From the NCBI GenBank assembly GCA_013298845.1, contig JAAFJN010000005.1, forward strand, positions 205,961 through 269,960: a DNA stretch of 64,000 nt. Direction: 5' to 3'. The DNA is from Chitinophagales bacterium. GTDB taxonomy: Bacteria > Bacteroidota > Bacteroidia > Chitinophagales > Saprospiraceae. Shown here one piece after another: positions 52,932 to 62,506 of this stretch. The translations under genes were made by a program, and so were the position numbers. Below the pieces are notes generated by a model. It saw only the letters and a list, made by a program, of their open reading frames with translations, was not told the origin of the DNA and searched no databases. The number at the start of each line of letters is the position of its first letter. The first letter of the stretch is position 1.

Positions 52932-55273
52932 GGTTTTTTGGGGTCGCGTTTTTTAGCGCGTTGCATCATATTAGGTGCTGGCTTGTACTTATCCTTCTTA
53001 TACACCTTGAAGAGCACCGGTTTTTCGGGTACCGGATAAGTGTTATTGGACTCGTCAATATCGGCTAATTCACGCCAGGGATCCATTTTGACGCTCTGTA
53101 CCTGCTTTTCTTTCACAAATACCTGCCGGAATTTCTTTTCGTTTTTCCGCCAGATTTCCACCGGCACCCGTTCAATTTCCTTGGTACCATCGGCGTAAGT
53201 CCACTCCAAAACCAAGGGCATGACCAAACCACCTTTGTTGCTGAAAAACAACTCGTAAAAGTGTTTATCACCGTATAATTTCTCTTTTTCCTCGCGGGTA
53301 TAAAGTTGGTCGAATTTCACAAACGTATCAATCGCCACGCTGTCGGCCGTTTCCCAAGGCTTATAAAACGTGTAAAAATCCTGGAGCGACGTATCCTGCT
53401 CCACCGGGAACTTGGTACCAGCTTCGCGGTAACGGGTTTGGGTTAAGGTCTCAAACGGCTTTTCTTCCGTTTGTGGAAACGTATTTTCCATGCGTTTAGG
53501 GTCGTTTTCCATGTCCACCCGTTTCCAAACCACACTGTCCATCGAAATATCCACGGCATCCACCCCAAAGAACCAACCGCGCCAGAACCAATCGAGGTCC
53601 ATGCCGCTGGCATCTTCCATGCTGCGGAAAAAGTCGGCCGGAGTAGGGTGCTTAAAGGCCCAGCGGCGGCAATATTCCTTAAAAGCATAATCGAATTTTT
53701 CGCGGCCCATCACCGTTTCGCGCAAGATATTGAGCGCCGTGGCGGGTTTGCGGTAGGCATTGGAAAAATAATCCACAATGTTTTCCGAATTGGTCATAAT
53801 TGGCTCCAGGCGATCTTTAGGCTGGGCCATATATTCGGTAATTTTGTGCGGCGGGCCTTCGCCGGAATCGAAGTTATTATCCCATTCCTGCTCGGTGAGG
53901 TATTGTAAAAAGGTGTTCAACCCTTCGTCAAACCACGCCCATTGCCGTTCATCGGAGTTGATAATCATCGGGAAATAGTTGTGCCCAACTTCGTGAAAAA
54001 TAACGGTCAACGCCGCATTTTTATCCGATTCGGCGTACGTACCATCTTCTTCGGCGCGACCGGGGTTAAAACAAATCATGGGGTATTCCATGCCGTTTTG
54101 GGCTTCCACCGAAATGGCCGTCGGGTAAGGATAAGGCACGCTGTATTTACTGTACGTTTTGAGCGTATGCGCCACGGCTTTAGTCGAATAACGGTTATAA
54201 ATGGGGTACGCCTCTTTGGGGTAATAACTCATGCACATCACCTTTTTGCCTTCGCCATTGTCCACCGCCATTGCGTCCCAGATGAATTTGCGGCTGGCCG
54301 TCCAGGCAAAATCACGGACATTTTCGGCTTTATAGTGCCAGGTTTTACTTTTGGTACTTTTGGTGCTCGTTTCGCGGGCCTTTGCTTCGGCCAAGGTCAC
54401 AATTTCGACGGGCTTGGTGGTCGCTTGCGCCTGGTTCCAACGTTTTAGTTCGGCGGGAGAAAGCATTTGCAAATAGTTTTGGCAAACACCCGTTCCACCC
54501 ACGACAAAATCGTTGGGAATGGTGATTTTTACGTCAAAATTACCAAAATTAAGCGCAAATTCGCCCGTTCCGGTGAACTGGTCACTTTGCCAACCTTCAA
54601 AATCGCTGAATACGCACATGCGCGGGTACCATTGCGTTACGGTGTACAGGTCGTTGCCGTCTTTTTCAAAATGCTCGTAACCACCGCGCCCAAAAGTGAG
54701 GGTATTGATGCGGTCAACGAGGCGGTAACTCCATTCAATGCTAAAGTCGAACTGTTGCCCGGGTGCCAAAGGGCGGGGCAATTCGACGCGCATGACGGTA
54801 TTGTCAATAAAATACTTGAGGGCCACACCGCGAATGTCTTTCACCGATTTAATGCGGTGGCCGTAATCGGTCAAATCATCCCACACCGAAAGCATCTTCA
54901 TGGCGCGTTCGTTCATGTTGTTGTTCAGGTTGTGCGGGTGGGCGTGGTGGAGATCATTGTCGGCCGCGTGTTGGTTTTCGTCCAATTGCAACCAAAGGTA
55001 GCGCAGCGTTTGGGGCGAATTATTGTAGTATTTCAGGGTTTCTTTACCGGTTAATTCGCGCTTTTCGGTGTTCAGCGTGCATTCAATCCGGTAATCGCAG
55101 CGTTGTTGCCAATAATCAGGGCCGGGCGAACCGTCCATCGTGCGGTATGAATTACCGGTTGGCAAAACGCCGCCCAATTGCTCAAACGCGTGTCCGTGGT
55201 TGCTTTTTTCCTGCGCCGCCAATGTACCAGCGCACAGCAACAAGGATAATGTACAAAAGAAAAGGTATTTCAT
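52928..55273 (-). CDS. M1-family zinc metallopeptidase
   Basis: This 781-residue secreted peptidase has a signal peptide (MKYLFFCTLSLLLCAGTLAA). The zinc site is HEVGH at about 427-431 with the third ligand Glu at about 450 in WFDEGLNTF, the gluzincin spacing. The catalytic domain also contains NGMEYPMICF, a variant of the GAMEN exopeptidase motif that suggests an unusual cleavage preference. A C-terminal part of about 200 residues has VDISMDSVVWKRVDMENDPK and similar strands. It cleaves peptides in the periplasm or outside. The ATG at 55273 starts the signal; a longer frame upstream does not. Its last codon and stop are created by the downstream repeat. Confidence 0.9.
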   Translation of the reverse strand: MKYLFFCTLSLLLCAGTLAAQEKSNHGHAFEQLGGVLPTGNSYRTMDGSPGPDYWQQRCDYRIECTLNTEKRELTGKETLKYYNNSPQTLRYLWLQLDENQHAADNDLHHAHPHNLNNNMNERAMKMLSVWDDLTDYGHRIKSVKDIRGVALKYFIDNTVMRVELPRPLAPGQQFDFSIEWSYRLVDRINTLTFGRGGYEHFEKDGNDLYTVTQWYPRMCVFSDFEGWQSDQFTGTGEFALNFGNFDVKITIPNDFVVGGTGVCQNYLQMLSPAELKRWNQAQATTKPVEIVTLAEAKARETSTKSTKSKTWHYKAENVRDFAWTASRKFIWDAMAVDNGEGKKVMCMSYYPKEAYPIYNRYSTKAVAHTLKTYSKYSVPYPYPTAISVEAQNGMEYPMICFNPGRAEEDGTYAESDKNAALTVIFHEVGHNYFPMIINSDERQWAWFDEGLNTFLQYLTEQEWDNNFDSGEGPPHKITEYMAQPKDRLEPIMTNSENIVDYFSNAYRKPATALNILRETVMGREKFDYAFKEYCRRWAFKHPTPADFFRSMEDASGMDLDWFWRGWFFGVDAVDISMDSVVWKRVDMENDPKRMENTFPQTEEKPFETLTQTRYREAGTKFPVEQDTSLQDFYTFYKPWETADSVAIDTFVKFDQLYTREEKEKLYGDKHFYELFFSNKGGLVMPLVLEWTYADGTKEIERVPVEIWRKNEKKFRQVFVKEKQVQSVKMDPWRELADIDESNNTYPVPEKPVLFKVYKKDKYKPAPNMMQRAKKRDPKKP

Positions 55274-55361
55274 ATAAAGAGTGGTATTGCTTGTTATCTC
55301 GTTTGATATGACAAAAGATGCCGCATGTGTGAACAAGGACAAGGTTTTAAATTATGGGTGG

Positions 55362-55369
55362 CAAATGTA
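55362..55369 (-). promoter_or_regulatory. Putative -7 box of the M1 peptidase gene
   Basis: On the minus strand TACATTTG matches TAnnTTTG, about 89 bp upstream of the M1 start. No TTTG at the expected -33 distance was found, so the call is weak. Confidence 0.3.
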
Positions 55370-55520
55370 AATAGCCGAAGAACAAAGCCGCTAAATGTTC
55401 TATTAATTATTGACATTGAGCGGACAATTTGCCGTTTCCATTGTATTTATGGTAAAAAAGTCCGAAGATATTGAACTAAACGAATCAAAAAATTTGTAGC
55501 AATTTTATAAAAACGATGCA

Positions 55521-56423
55521 CTATTTTTCCGCTCCCCAAAAAATAATGGAACGGTCGTCGCTAACGGAAAATAGGCCGTTTTCATCCCAAATTAAGCGAT
55601 TAACGGAATTAAAATGCCCTTGCTCCCGAATGGTATCCAACACTTTAAGTAAGCGCAGATCCGCCGCTGCCCAAATTTTGATATTTTTGTCTTTGCCCGC
55701 GCTGGCGATCCATTGGCCATTGGGGGATAAAACAAGATGATTGATGGTGCCTAAATGCGCGGGAATACTCATCTCATTAACGTCAACATCGCGCCACGAC
55801 TTGAGCAGGGCGTCGCGCCCCCCGGAGTATAAAATGGAGCCATCGGGTGACCATAGCAGGGAAAAAACCGAAAATTGGTGGGCGTTTACCCGCTCTAACA
55901 GTTCAAAACTGCTGCGCCGCAGGTAATAAATGTAACCATCGCTGGCACCCACGACCAATATATCCTGCCGAGGGTTACTGGTCAAGCACCGCAAAGGCCG
56001 ATTACTTAATTGAATACTTTCCACCGGACGTTTTTCACGCGGATTCCAACGCGTCAACACACCATCGCCACCGGCAGTAAAGACTTCTTCTTCCGCTAAT
56101 TGCCACTGAATGGCGTAAATACCTTTGGAATGGTGTTGCACGTTTCGACCAGCCTCGGGGTGAGCGCGGTCAATCCAGTACAAGTGCCCCAACATATCCC
56201 CGATGAGCAGGAGTTGTTCGGGCCAATGCGGGGGAGAAATGTCCAACGCGTAAATCGGCGTTGGGGTTTGGGCAATAACGCGCCCCGTTTCGGGGTCATC
56301 CAATTGCCATTCGCTGATCCAGCCATCACCACCTGCCGCTAAAATACAGCGGGGCGTATGGCTTGGGGCCAACGTATAAAGTGCGGCGCGGTGCCCCGTA
56401 CTTTGGTGGATTTTTTTAAACAT
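55521..56423 (-). CDS. WD40 beta-propeller protein
   Basis: This 300-residue protein contains seven WD-type repeats with typical ends such as [45 protein letters not shown] and [16 protein letters not shown]. It has no signal peptide, so a cytosolic scaffold is likely. The start codon overlaps the end of purQ by 8 bp, which indicates co-translation with that purine gene. No binding partner can be named. The final repeat ends at the stop, closing the propeller. Confidence 0.85.
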   Translation of the reverse strand: MFKKIHQSTGHRAALYTLAPSHTPRCILAAGGDGWISEWQLDDPETGRVIAQTPTPIYALDISPPHWPEQLLLIGDMLGHLYWIDRAHPEAGRNVQHHSKGIYAIQWQLAEEEVFTAGGDGVLTRWNPREKRPVESIQLSNRPLRCLTSNPRQDILVVGASDGYIYYLRRSSFELLERVNAHQFSVFSLLWSPDGSILYSGGRDALLKSWRDVDVNEMSIPAHLGTINHLVLSPNGQWIASAGKDKNIKIWAAADLRLLKVLDTIREQGHFNSVNRLIWDENGLFSVSDDRSIIFWGAEK

Positions 56424-57123
56424 GTACAGCCTGCAACAACGACTCAAACATACCACGGCCGTCGGTATTGGCCAGATCCGTTTCGGAGGCGCGTTCGGGG
56501 TGCGGCATCATCCCAAAAACGTTGCGTTGCGCATTGCAGATACCGGCGATATTGCGCTCGGCCCCGTTCGGGTTGCTTTCGGGGGTAACGTTGCCCTGCG
56601 CGTCGCAGTAACGAAACAACACCTGATGGTTGGCTTCCAGCGCATCCAAAGTGGCGGCGTCGGCGTAATAACGGCCTTCGGCGTGCGCAATCGGAATTTT
56701 TAGCGCCTGATCGGGGTTCAGTTCGCTGGTGATCGCCGATTCGGTAGTGACCGTTTTGAGGTAAATATTTTTGGAAATAAACTTTTGGTTAACGTTGCGC
56801 AGCAAAGCACCGGGCAACAAACCGGATTCGCACAAAATCTGGAAGCCATTACAAATACCCCAAACGTAACCACCCTGAGCGGCAAAGGCTTTTACCGCCT
56901 GCATAATGGGCGAAAACTGGGCAATGGCACCCGAACGCACGTAATCGCCGTAAGAAAAGCCACCGGGAAGAATGACACAGTCGTTGGTGGTAAAGTGGGC
57001 CGGGAGTTCCGTGTCCTTGTGCCATACTTTTTCGACGGGGCAACCCATTACAGTGCCCAATACGTGTACCATATCATCGTCGCAGTTGGAACCGGGGAAT
57101 ACAATTACAGCGAATTTCATCAT
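56416..57123 (-). CDS. purQ: Phosphoribosylformylglycinamidine synthase subunit PurQ (glutaminase)
   Basis: This 235-residue class-I glutaminase supplies ammonia for the fourth step of purine synthesis. It shows the nucleophile loop [20 protein letters not shown], the family opening [14 protein letters not shown] and the His-Glu part of the triad in [11 protein letters not shown]. It is of the small PurQ type that pairs with separate PurL and PurS proteins, which are not in this window. Start is at 57123 or the adjacent ATG at 57120. It overlaps the WD40 gene by 8 bp. Confidence 0.94.
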   Translation of the reverse strand: MMKFAVIVFPGSNCDDDMVHVLGTVMGCPVEKVWHKDTELPAHFTTNDCVILPGGFSYGDYVRSGAIAQFSPIMQAVKAFAAQGGYVWGICNGFQILCESGLLPGALLRNVNQKFISKNIYLKTVTTESAITSELNPDQALKIPIAHAEGRYYADAATLDALEANHQVLFRYCDAQGNVTPESNPNGAERNIAGICNAQRNVFGMMPHPERASETDLANTDGRGMFESLLQAVHV

Positions 57124-57192
57124 AATATCTCGTGTGCGTTTGAAGCCGCAAAGTTGCGGAAAAAATGCCTAAACGAATAACAAACCCCCAAA

Positions 57193-58698
57193 TTATTCTT
57201 CCTCTTTTACGGGGAAATAAACAGCCTTGACGGGTTGTTCACTCACGCGGGTGGGGAAAGTGAGCATAAAACTGCTGCCTTTGCCGGGTTCACTTTTTAC
57301 GTCAATGAGGCCTTTGTGGGCCGTAACAATGGCTTTGACGTAACTTAAACCAAGACCAAAACCCTTTACGTCGTGGATATTACCGGTCGAAACGCGGTAA
57401 AATTTGTCAAAAATATTTTTACGCGCCTCTTTGCTAATGCCCATACCGTTGTCGGTAACGGTTATTTCGACGCCCATAGACACATCGCGGGTGCTGATGG
57501 TAATGATGGGTTTGTCGGGGCTGTACTTGTTGGCATTGTCGAGCAGGTTGTGGATCACGCTGGCGATATGGGTTGCGTCGCCCTCAATAATGGGGCGTTG
57601 CGCGTTGAGTTGGGCGGTAAGGGCACCTTCGCGTTTTTCCACCTGAAGGCTAAAATTGGATACCGCCTGATAAATAATATCGTGAACGTTCAGTTCGTCG
57701 AGGCTGAGGTGAAAATCTTTTTTATCAATCAGGGCCATTTGCAGTACCCGTTCCACCTGGCTGTTCATGCGCCGGTTTTCCTGCTTAATAATGTCCACAA
57801 ACCGGCGAATTTTATCGGGAGTGCCCAAAATAATGGGACTTAAAATGCTGTCGGTCGCCAAAGAAATGGTCGCGATGGGCGTTTTAAACTCGTGGGTCAT
57901 GTTATTGATAAAATCCGTTTTCATTTCGGAAAGTTGTTTTTGGCGGTAAATTACCCGAATGGTATACCAAAAGCAATACAAAATAATGCCCGAAAACAAC
58001 ACCGATAATACAAGTGGCCAAATAACACTGCCCCAAACGAGGCGGGTACGGTTGGGGAAATACAAAGACAAATAACCGGGCGATTCAGCGTCGCGCTGGA
58101 ACATGGCCACGCGGTATTGGGAATTGTACAACGTCGCAGCGTTGCCGTGAGTTACCTGCGGGCTGCTGTCTTCTACCACAAAATAGCCGTTGACAATTAC
58201 AAAACTATTGCGCTCTTTGGAATACACTCCAAACTGCCGGGCGGCACTAATACCCACGTTGTCAAACTCTTCCTGAATCCATTGGCCCAACAAATCGAGC
58301 GGAATCCGTTCGGAAAGCGGCTTGGTATCCACCAATTGGCTCACTTTCATGTACTCCCACATGTCCACGTTCGACTTATCGCGCACGGTATCCACGGGTT
58401 TAATGTCCTTAAATGCGGCAGTGTCCACGCGACGATAGGCATCACCACTTTCGAGGTAACGGGCGGCTTCGCGAATTTTACCAGCCGAGCGGGTTTTGTT
58501 GAGGGCTTCCACAACAGCGGCATTTTCGTAATATTCGAGGCGATCGGCCACTTTGTTCATGGCCCCCAAAACGAGTTTGTCGAATTGGTTTTCGTTCAGG
58601 CGGATATTCCACCCGATCCAGTAAATCTGGAGGCAAATAACCCCAACGAGGGCCAGGGTCATCATGCCGATAATGAGACGTATTCTTTGTGCATTCAT
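57193..58698 (-). CDS. Two-transmembrane sensor histidine kinase
   Basis: This 501-residue kinase has an N-terminal helix (RLIIGMMTLALVGVICLQIY), a periplasmic sensor of about 190 residues and a second helix (VIWPLVLSVLFSGIILYCFW). HisKA follows with the phospho-His in FINNMTHEFKTPIATISLAT, then HATPase_c with DNANKYSPDKPI, VTDNGMGISKEARKNIF and DVKGFGLGLSYVKAIV. No response regulator gene is adjacent, so it is an orphan kinase. The ATG at 58698 was chosen because it begins the membrane anchor; a much longer frame upstream is not plausible. Confidence 0.88.
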   Translation of the reverse strand: MNAQRIRLIIGMMTLALVGVICLQIYWIGWNIRLNENQFDKLVLGAMNKVADRLEYYENAAVVEALNKTRSAGKIREAARYLESGDAYRRVDTAAFKDIKPVDTVRDKSNVDMWEYMKVSQLVDTKPLSERIPLDLLGQWIQEEFDNVGISAARQFGVYSKERNSFVIVNGYFVVEDSSPQVTHGNAATLYNSQYRVAMFQRDAESPGYLSLYFPNRTRLVWGSVIWPLVLSVLFSGIILYCFWYTIRVIYRQKQLSEMKTDFINNMTHEFKTPIATISLATDSILSPIILGTPDKIRRFVDIIKQENRRMNSQVERVLQMALIDKKDFHLSLDELNVHDIIYQAVSNFSLQVEKREGALTAQLNAQRPIIEGDATHIASVIHNLLDNANKYSPDKPIITISTRDVSMGVEITVTDNGMGISKEARKNIFDKFYRVSTGNIHDVKGFGLGLSYVKAIVTAHKGLIDVKSEPGKGSSFMLTFPTRVSEQPVKAVYFPVKEEE

Positions 58699-59149
58699 AT
58701 TTCCGGGGGACAAAAGTAAGCGGATTGTGACGGGGAAAGCGGTATTTAACCCATGTTTAACGTCAGCCGTACTTCGGGTTGTGTAAAAAGCCCATTTTGC
58801 GTGACTCCTGAATTTTTGGTTTTTACCCAAAATCCCACGTTCGACTCCTTCAGAGTCGTTCGATTGGAAGGCCCGCACCAACAAGTAATGACGAAGCCAC
58901 ACAGCGGGCGAGGCCACACCACAGCGAATGCACTAAAACACCGTTTTAAGCAATATTTACCATTTCACAAAAATATTTTAACAACTTTGTAAAACACTAA
59001 TAATCAATTTTTTGCAAAAAAACATTTCCATCAAATGCCCCTTTCTGCGTTAAACTTTGTTAAGCCACACTGAAGGCCAATGCGCGCGCTTGTGGTTGAA
59101 TAAATAAACCCGCTCTTTTGCAGTCAAATTTAAAAAATTAACGTTAACT
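58699..59149. other. Intergenic region with hairpin, no gene seen
   Basis: This 451-bp region lies between the divergent kinase and lipoprotein genes. It holds a small hairpin CGACTC-CTTCA-GAGTCG near 58844 and a -7 box for the kinase (TACTTTTG on the minus strand, 58711-58718). The rest is AT-rich leader sequence without a convincing coding frame. Confidence 0.55.
58711..58718 (-). promoter_or_regulatory. Putative -7 box of the kinase gene
   Basis: On the minus strand TACTTTTG matches TAnnTTTG and ends 12 bp before the ATG at 58698, predicting a very short leader. No clear -33 element was found. Confidence 0.35.
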
Positions 59150-59833
59150 ATGAAAAAGACACTCTTGTTTTTTGCGCTCCCCTTCTTGTTTTTTACCCAA
59201 TGCAAAACCCTCCGGGTAAGTGATTTTCACGCCAAGGCACCCTTGAACGAGCGTTTGCCCCGCATGGGTATGCAGGTGCATCAGGAGAGTTTTGCGGCGG
59301 CATTTGACCGCGAAACTTTCGCCAAAGGCTGGAATGGCAACGTGGCCATTCCCGGATCAGCGGGACCCAACGAATATTTTGCGCTCAGTGATTTACCCCT
59401 CGAAGATGTATTTTCGGCTTTTGGCAACGAAGTAAACGAAAATCTGGTGGAAAACCGGGGCGAGCGCTACGGTAATATTCGATTTAAACTGCTCAATTAC
59501 GACCGCCGGGCACCTGGTTGGGGATATCAACTGGCATCGTGGGCCACACTCAATACCCTGAATGTGGCCGGTATGCCCCATAACCGCTACCGCTCCGAAC
59601 TGGAACTACAGGTTGAAATTACCGATATCAACAAAAAAGTAATTGCCCGTTACAGCGCTCCCGGATCGGGTCGGGCTTACGTGGCGATGTACTACGGTTA
59701 CCGTCCCGGCGATGCCTGGCGAAAAGCCAATTTACTCGCCCTTCAGGACGCCATGCAGGTCATTCGGCCCAAAATAGAAGCCGACGCGGGTGATTTGAGA
59801 AAAAAATTGTTGGAAACGGGTTCAAAAAAGTAA
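59150..59833 (+). CDS. Unknown lipoprotein
   Basis: This 227-residue protein has a lipoprotein-type signal (MKKTLLFFALPFLFFTQCKT, Cys at about 18). The mature part has beta-rich sequence (FKLLNYDRRAPGWGYQLASW and SELELQVEITDINKKVIARY). No family was recognised. It stands alone, 73 bp before a possible small-RNA promoter and within the reach of the downstream terminator at 60090. Confidence 0.6.
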   Translation: MKKTLLFFALPFLFFTQCKTLRVSDFHAKAPLNERLPRMGMQVHQESFAAAFDRETFAKGWNGNVAIPGSAGPNEYFALSDLPLEDVFSAFGNEVNENLVENRGERYGNIRFKLLNYDRRAPGWGYQLASWATLNTLNVAGMPHNRYRSELELQVEITDINKKVIARYSAPGSGRAYVAMYYGYRPGDAWRKANLLALQDAMQVIRPKIEADAGDLRKKLLETGSKK

Positions 59834-59906
59834 AAAAAAAGCAGGAACTGGGACTTTGGCACGGTAATTGTAATTAATATACTAACCTCAGTATTTTAAT
59901 CCACGC

Positions 59907-60128
59907 TATCTTTGGTAGTTACCGCCGCCAAATTTAATCCTTCGACGGTTAAAGAAATAGGGCCAACAGTGGCCTTAAATCCGTGGAGAGGGGCCAGTTC
60001 CACTGGGGGGTAGGGCTGGCCTTCTCGCCACTAATTTTTCTTTACCGATTCGTATCCGAAAAAACTATTTTTATATAATCCCATGACGCAAACGGTAGGT
60101 CTCCATCAGGAAACCTACCGTTTTTTTG
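59907..60128 (+). ncRNA. Candidate small RNA with its own promoter and terminator
   Basis: TATCTTTG at 59907-59914 matches the -7 consensus. No gene follows on the plus strand, but a rho-independent terminator does (60090-60128). The roughly 205 bases between hold several short stems (GGCCA-ACAG-TGGCC at about 59961 and GGCCAG...CTGGCC at about 59992-60021) and no coding frame. It could be a small RNA or the 3' untranslated end of the lipoprotein transcript. No match to 6S, SRP or tmRNA was recognised by eye. Confidence 0.3.
60090..60128 (+). terminator. Rho-independent terminator
   Basis: AACGGTAGGT and ACCTACCG form a stem around a short loop, followed by seven T on the plus strand. It ends rightward transcription ahead of the convergent transferase gene. 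Confidence 0.8.
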
Positions 60129-60146
60129 TGCGAAAATAAGGGAGTA

Positions 60147-61223
60147 TTAGACTCTTTTACTCGTCGAAGCCAACGCTCCCGGTTTTCTGACGGGCAAATA
60201 ATGCACCAACCCATAGTTGAGCAGTATTGTAGTGATGACCAATATCAGCAGCAATCGGTTGATACCTACGCTGTCCAGCACTACGCTCAGGGCAATGAGG
60301 ACAACACTCACCAGGCACAAAATACCGGTTGCTTCCATGTGCGAATAACCTTTAGCCAATATTAAATGGTGAATATGTGATTTGTCGGCGTGAAACGGCG
60401 AATGTCCGTGCATCATACGGCGCAAAAACACCCTTAAGGTATCATAAATGGGCAAAATCATAACGCTGAGGGCAATCACCGGGGTGCAGTGAAAATACAA
60501 CGAATGATTAGCCGGTAAACTTTTACTCAAGGTGATAAACTCAAAAGACATCACTGTACAGGTAAGCCCGATGAGCAACGAACCGGTATCACCCATAAAT
60601 ATTTTGGCGGGGGTAAAGTTAAATTTCAGAAATGCCGTTAGGGCACCTACCATCGCAATGGCCACCGTTGCCCACTCGATATAACCCGTAACAAAGAACC
60701 AACTGCCAAAAAACAAGGAGGCAATCAGCCCGATACTACCCGCCAAACCATTGATACCGTCAATGAGGTTGTAGGCGTTAATAATACCCACAATGGCCAC
60801 GAGTGAAAACCCGGCCGCAACGGGTGCCGATAAATCGTGGATGCCCATTATGCCCCACCAATCGGTAATCATTACTTTGGCTTTGTAAATAAGAATCAGC
60901 GCGGCCAGGACCTGAACCGCCAATTTTTTCATGGGCGGGATTGGGACAAGGTCGTCGCGGGTGCCGACCAAAAACAATAAAATAATTGCAGCCAGTGTGT
61001 ACTGCAATTGGCCAAAATAGGCCGTGGGGGTCCAGAGAATAATACCACAAATAACACCTCCAAAAATACCGATGCCGCCCAGAGACGGCGTGGGGGTGGA
61101 GTGGGCACTTCGATTATTAGGTTGGTCAAAAAGCTTACGCGTTTTGGCGACCGAAATAATGGACGGGATGGCCAGATAAGTTATTACAAAAGATGTAATA
61201 AACGCAAGTATTAGTACACTCAT
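60147..61223 (-). CDS. WecA/MraY-family undecaprenyl-phosphate sugar phosphotransferase
   Basis: This 358-residue membrane protein has about eleven helices and the family motifs GTRDDLVPIPPMKK, NAYNLIDGINGLAG (the nucleotide/lipid site), KIFMGDTGSLLIGL and DKSHIHHLILAKG, the HIHH version found in WecA-type GlcNAc/MurNAc-phosphate transferases. It starts polysaccharide synthesis by moving a sugar phosphate onto undecaprenyl phosphate. Start at 61223 was chosen to begin with the first helix. It lies on the same strand as the phosphatase gene, 78 bp downstream of it. Confidence 0.88.
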   Translation of the reverse strand: MSVLILAFITSFVITYLAIPSIISVAKTRKLFDQPNNRSAHSTPTPSLGGIGIFGGVICGIILWTPTAYFGQLQYTLAAIILLFLVGTRDDLVPIPPMKKLAVQVLAALILIYKAKVMITDWWGIMGIHDLSAPVAAGFSLVAIVGIINAYNLIDGINGLAGSIGLIASLFFGSWFFVTGYIEWATVAIAMVGALTAFLKFNFTPAKIFMGDTGSLLIGLTCTVMSFEFITLSKSLPANHSLYFHCTPVIALSVMILPIYDTLRVFLRRMMHGHSPFHADKSHIHHLILAKGYSHMEATGILCLVSVVLIALSVVLDSVGINRLLLILVITTILLNYGLVHYLPVRKPGALASTSKRV

Positions 61224-61301
61224 AAGATTAAAATTGGCGAAAAAAGGGATTATATGCCAAAAACACGGAAATAAATCGGCTAACAATATGAACAAGGGAC
61301 T

Positions 61302-62456
61302 TTATTGCCAATTCATCGCCTTGTTGATCCGGTAAAAAATATCAGTATTTTGATACATACCATTGAAATATTTGGATCCGGGACCATAAGCAAATACTGG
61401 AACCATTGTACCGGTATGCGACTTAGTGGTATATTTAATTTCCAGGGTATCTTGGTTGGAGCCTTGTAATATTCCCATTCCTCCGGTTTCATGATCGGCG
61501 GTGATGATAACTAATGTATTTCCGTCTTTTTGAGCAAAATCAAGCACTTTACTAACTGTAGTTTCAAAATCTGACATTTCCAGCACTAAACCTTCTTTAT
61601 CGTTGGCGTGGCCCGTCCAGTCAATTTGAGATCCTTCAATCAGCATAAAAAAGCCTTTTTCTCTTTGACGCTGTTGTAAAAAAAAGACACCTTTTTCGGC
61701 CATTTCTGGTAAATACATTCGGCCATTTTTTACCGACACAGGTTCGTCTATGGCGGTAAACCAGCAAAAAGGTTGTTCAGTATTCGTAATAACAGGTAGT
61801 GAATCGTGCTGATTAAAAAACATTTGATAACCAGCCTTTTTCATTTCCTGCACTAAGTTTCTATTGTCTTTTTTGCGTTGAATAAAATTTTTTAGTCCGC
61901 CGCCCACCAAAAAATCAATGTGCTGCCGAACCATCCATACTGCAATGTCTTCCGTTTCACCGCGCTGCCCAACATGGGCATAAAATGAGGCGGGTGTAGC
62001 GTGCGTAAGACTGCTACTCACTACAATTCCCGTGGCCATACCCAACGAATCGGCCATTTCCAACAGGGTTGGGCAAGGCCGTTTTTTCATATCTACCCCG
62101 ATGGCACCATTGTAGGTTTTGCAACCGCAGGCAAAAGCCGTGGCCCCGGCCCCCGAATCAGTAACCAAATGTTTACCCGAATGCGTCGCTATCATTCCCG
62201 TCACCGGAAAACGTTCAAAAACGCTGCTGTGGTCCTTTCGAGCGTACATCGAGGCGGTTATTTGTCCCAGCCCCATGCCATCGCCCACCATAAAAATAAC
62301 ATTTTTAGGGGCGTGCTCTACTCCATCAGTGGAAGAACGCATGGAAAGACCTATGAATGAAAATATACAAAGGACGATTAAGAATAGTGTGAATTGGTTC
62401 AACGCAAACGAATTTTTGACAAAAAGGTGGACAAAGATACGATAAACAATGTACAT
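61302..62456 (-). CDS. Alkaline phosphatase
   Basis: This 384-residue enzyme has an N-terminal hydrophobic signal/anchor (FTLFLIVLCIFSFIGL at about 24-39). Alkaline phosphatase motifs follow: metal Asp in FMVGDGMGLGQ, the nucleophile Ser in VTDSGAGATAFACG, MLIEGSQIDWTGHANDKE and the metal His/Asp of TADHETGGM, with a further His in KSHTGTMVPVFAYG. It releases phosphate from many monoesters in the periplasm. It is shorter than E. coli PhoA and of the compact type. ATG at 62456 leads into the signal; a shorter start would lose it. Confidence 0.92.
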   Translation of the reverse strand: MYIVYRIFVHLFVKNSFALNQFTLFLIVLCIFSFIGLSMRSSTDGVEHAPKNVIFMVGDGMGLGQITASMYARKDHSSVFERFPVTGMIATHSGKHLVTDSGAGATAFACGCKTYNGAIGVDMKKRPCPTLLEMADSLGMATGIVVSSSLTHATPASFYAHVGQRGETEDIAVWMVRQHIDFLVGGGLKNFIQRKKDNRNLVQEMKKAGYQMFFNQHDSLPVITNTEQPFCWFTAIDEPVSVKNGRMYLPEMAEKGVFFLQQRQREKGFFMLIEGSQIDWTGHANDKEGLVLEMSDFETTVSKVLDFAQKDGNTLVIITADHETGGMGILQGSNQDTLEIKYTTKSHTGTMVPVFAYGPGSKYFNGMYQNTDIFYRINKAMNWQ

Positions 62457-62493
62457 TGCCCTAAATTTCTAATTTATTCTGTGTTAATTTATC

Positions 62494-62501
62494 TACCTTT
62501 G
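62494..62501 (+). promoter_or_regulatory. Putative -7 box of the radical SAM gene, near-leaderless
   Basis: TACCTTTG matches TAnnTTTG and ends 5 bp before the ATG at 62507, the same distance as at gatB. The transcript would begin at or within a few bases of the start codon. No clear -33 box is present. Confidence 0.45.
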
Positions 62502-62506
62502 TTCAC

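Noticed and set aside
58844..58860. Terminator in the kinase-lipoprotein gap
   Set aside because: The stem is only six base pairs and has no T-run; the genes on both sides point away from it.
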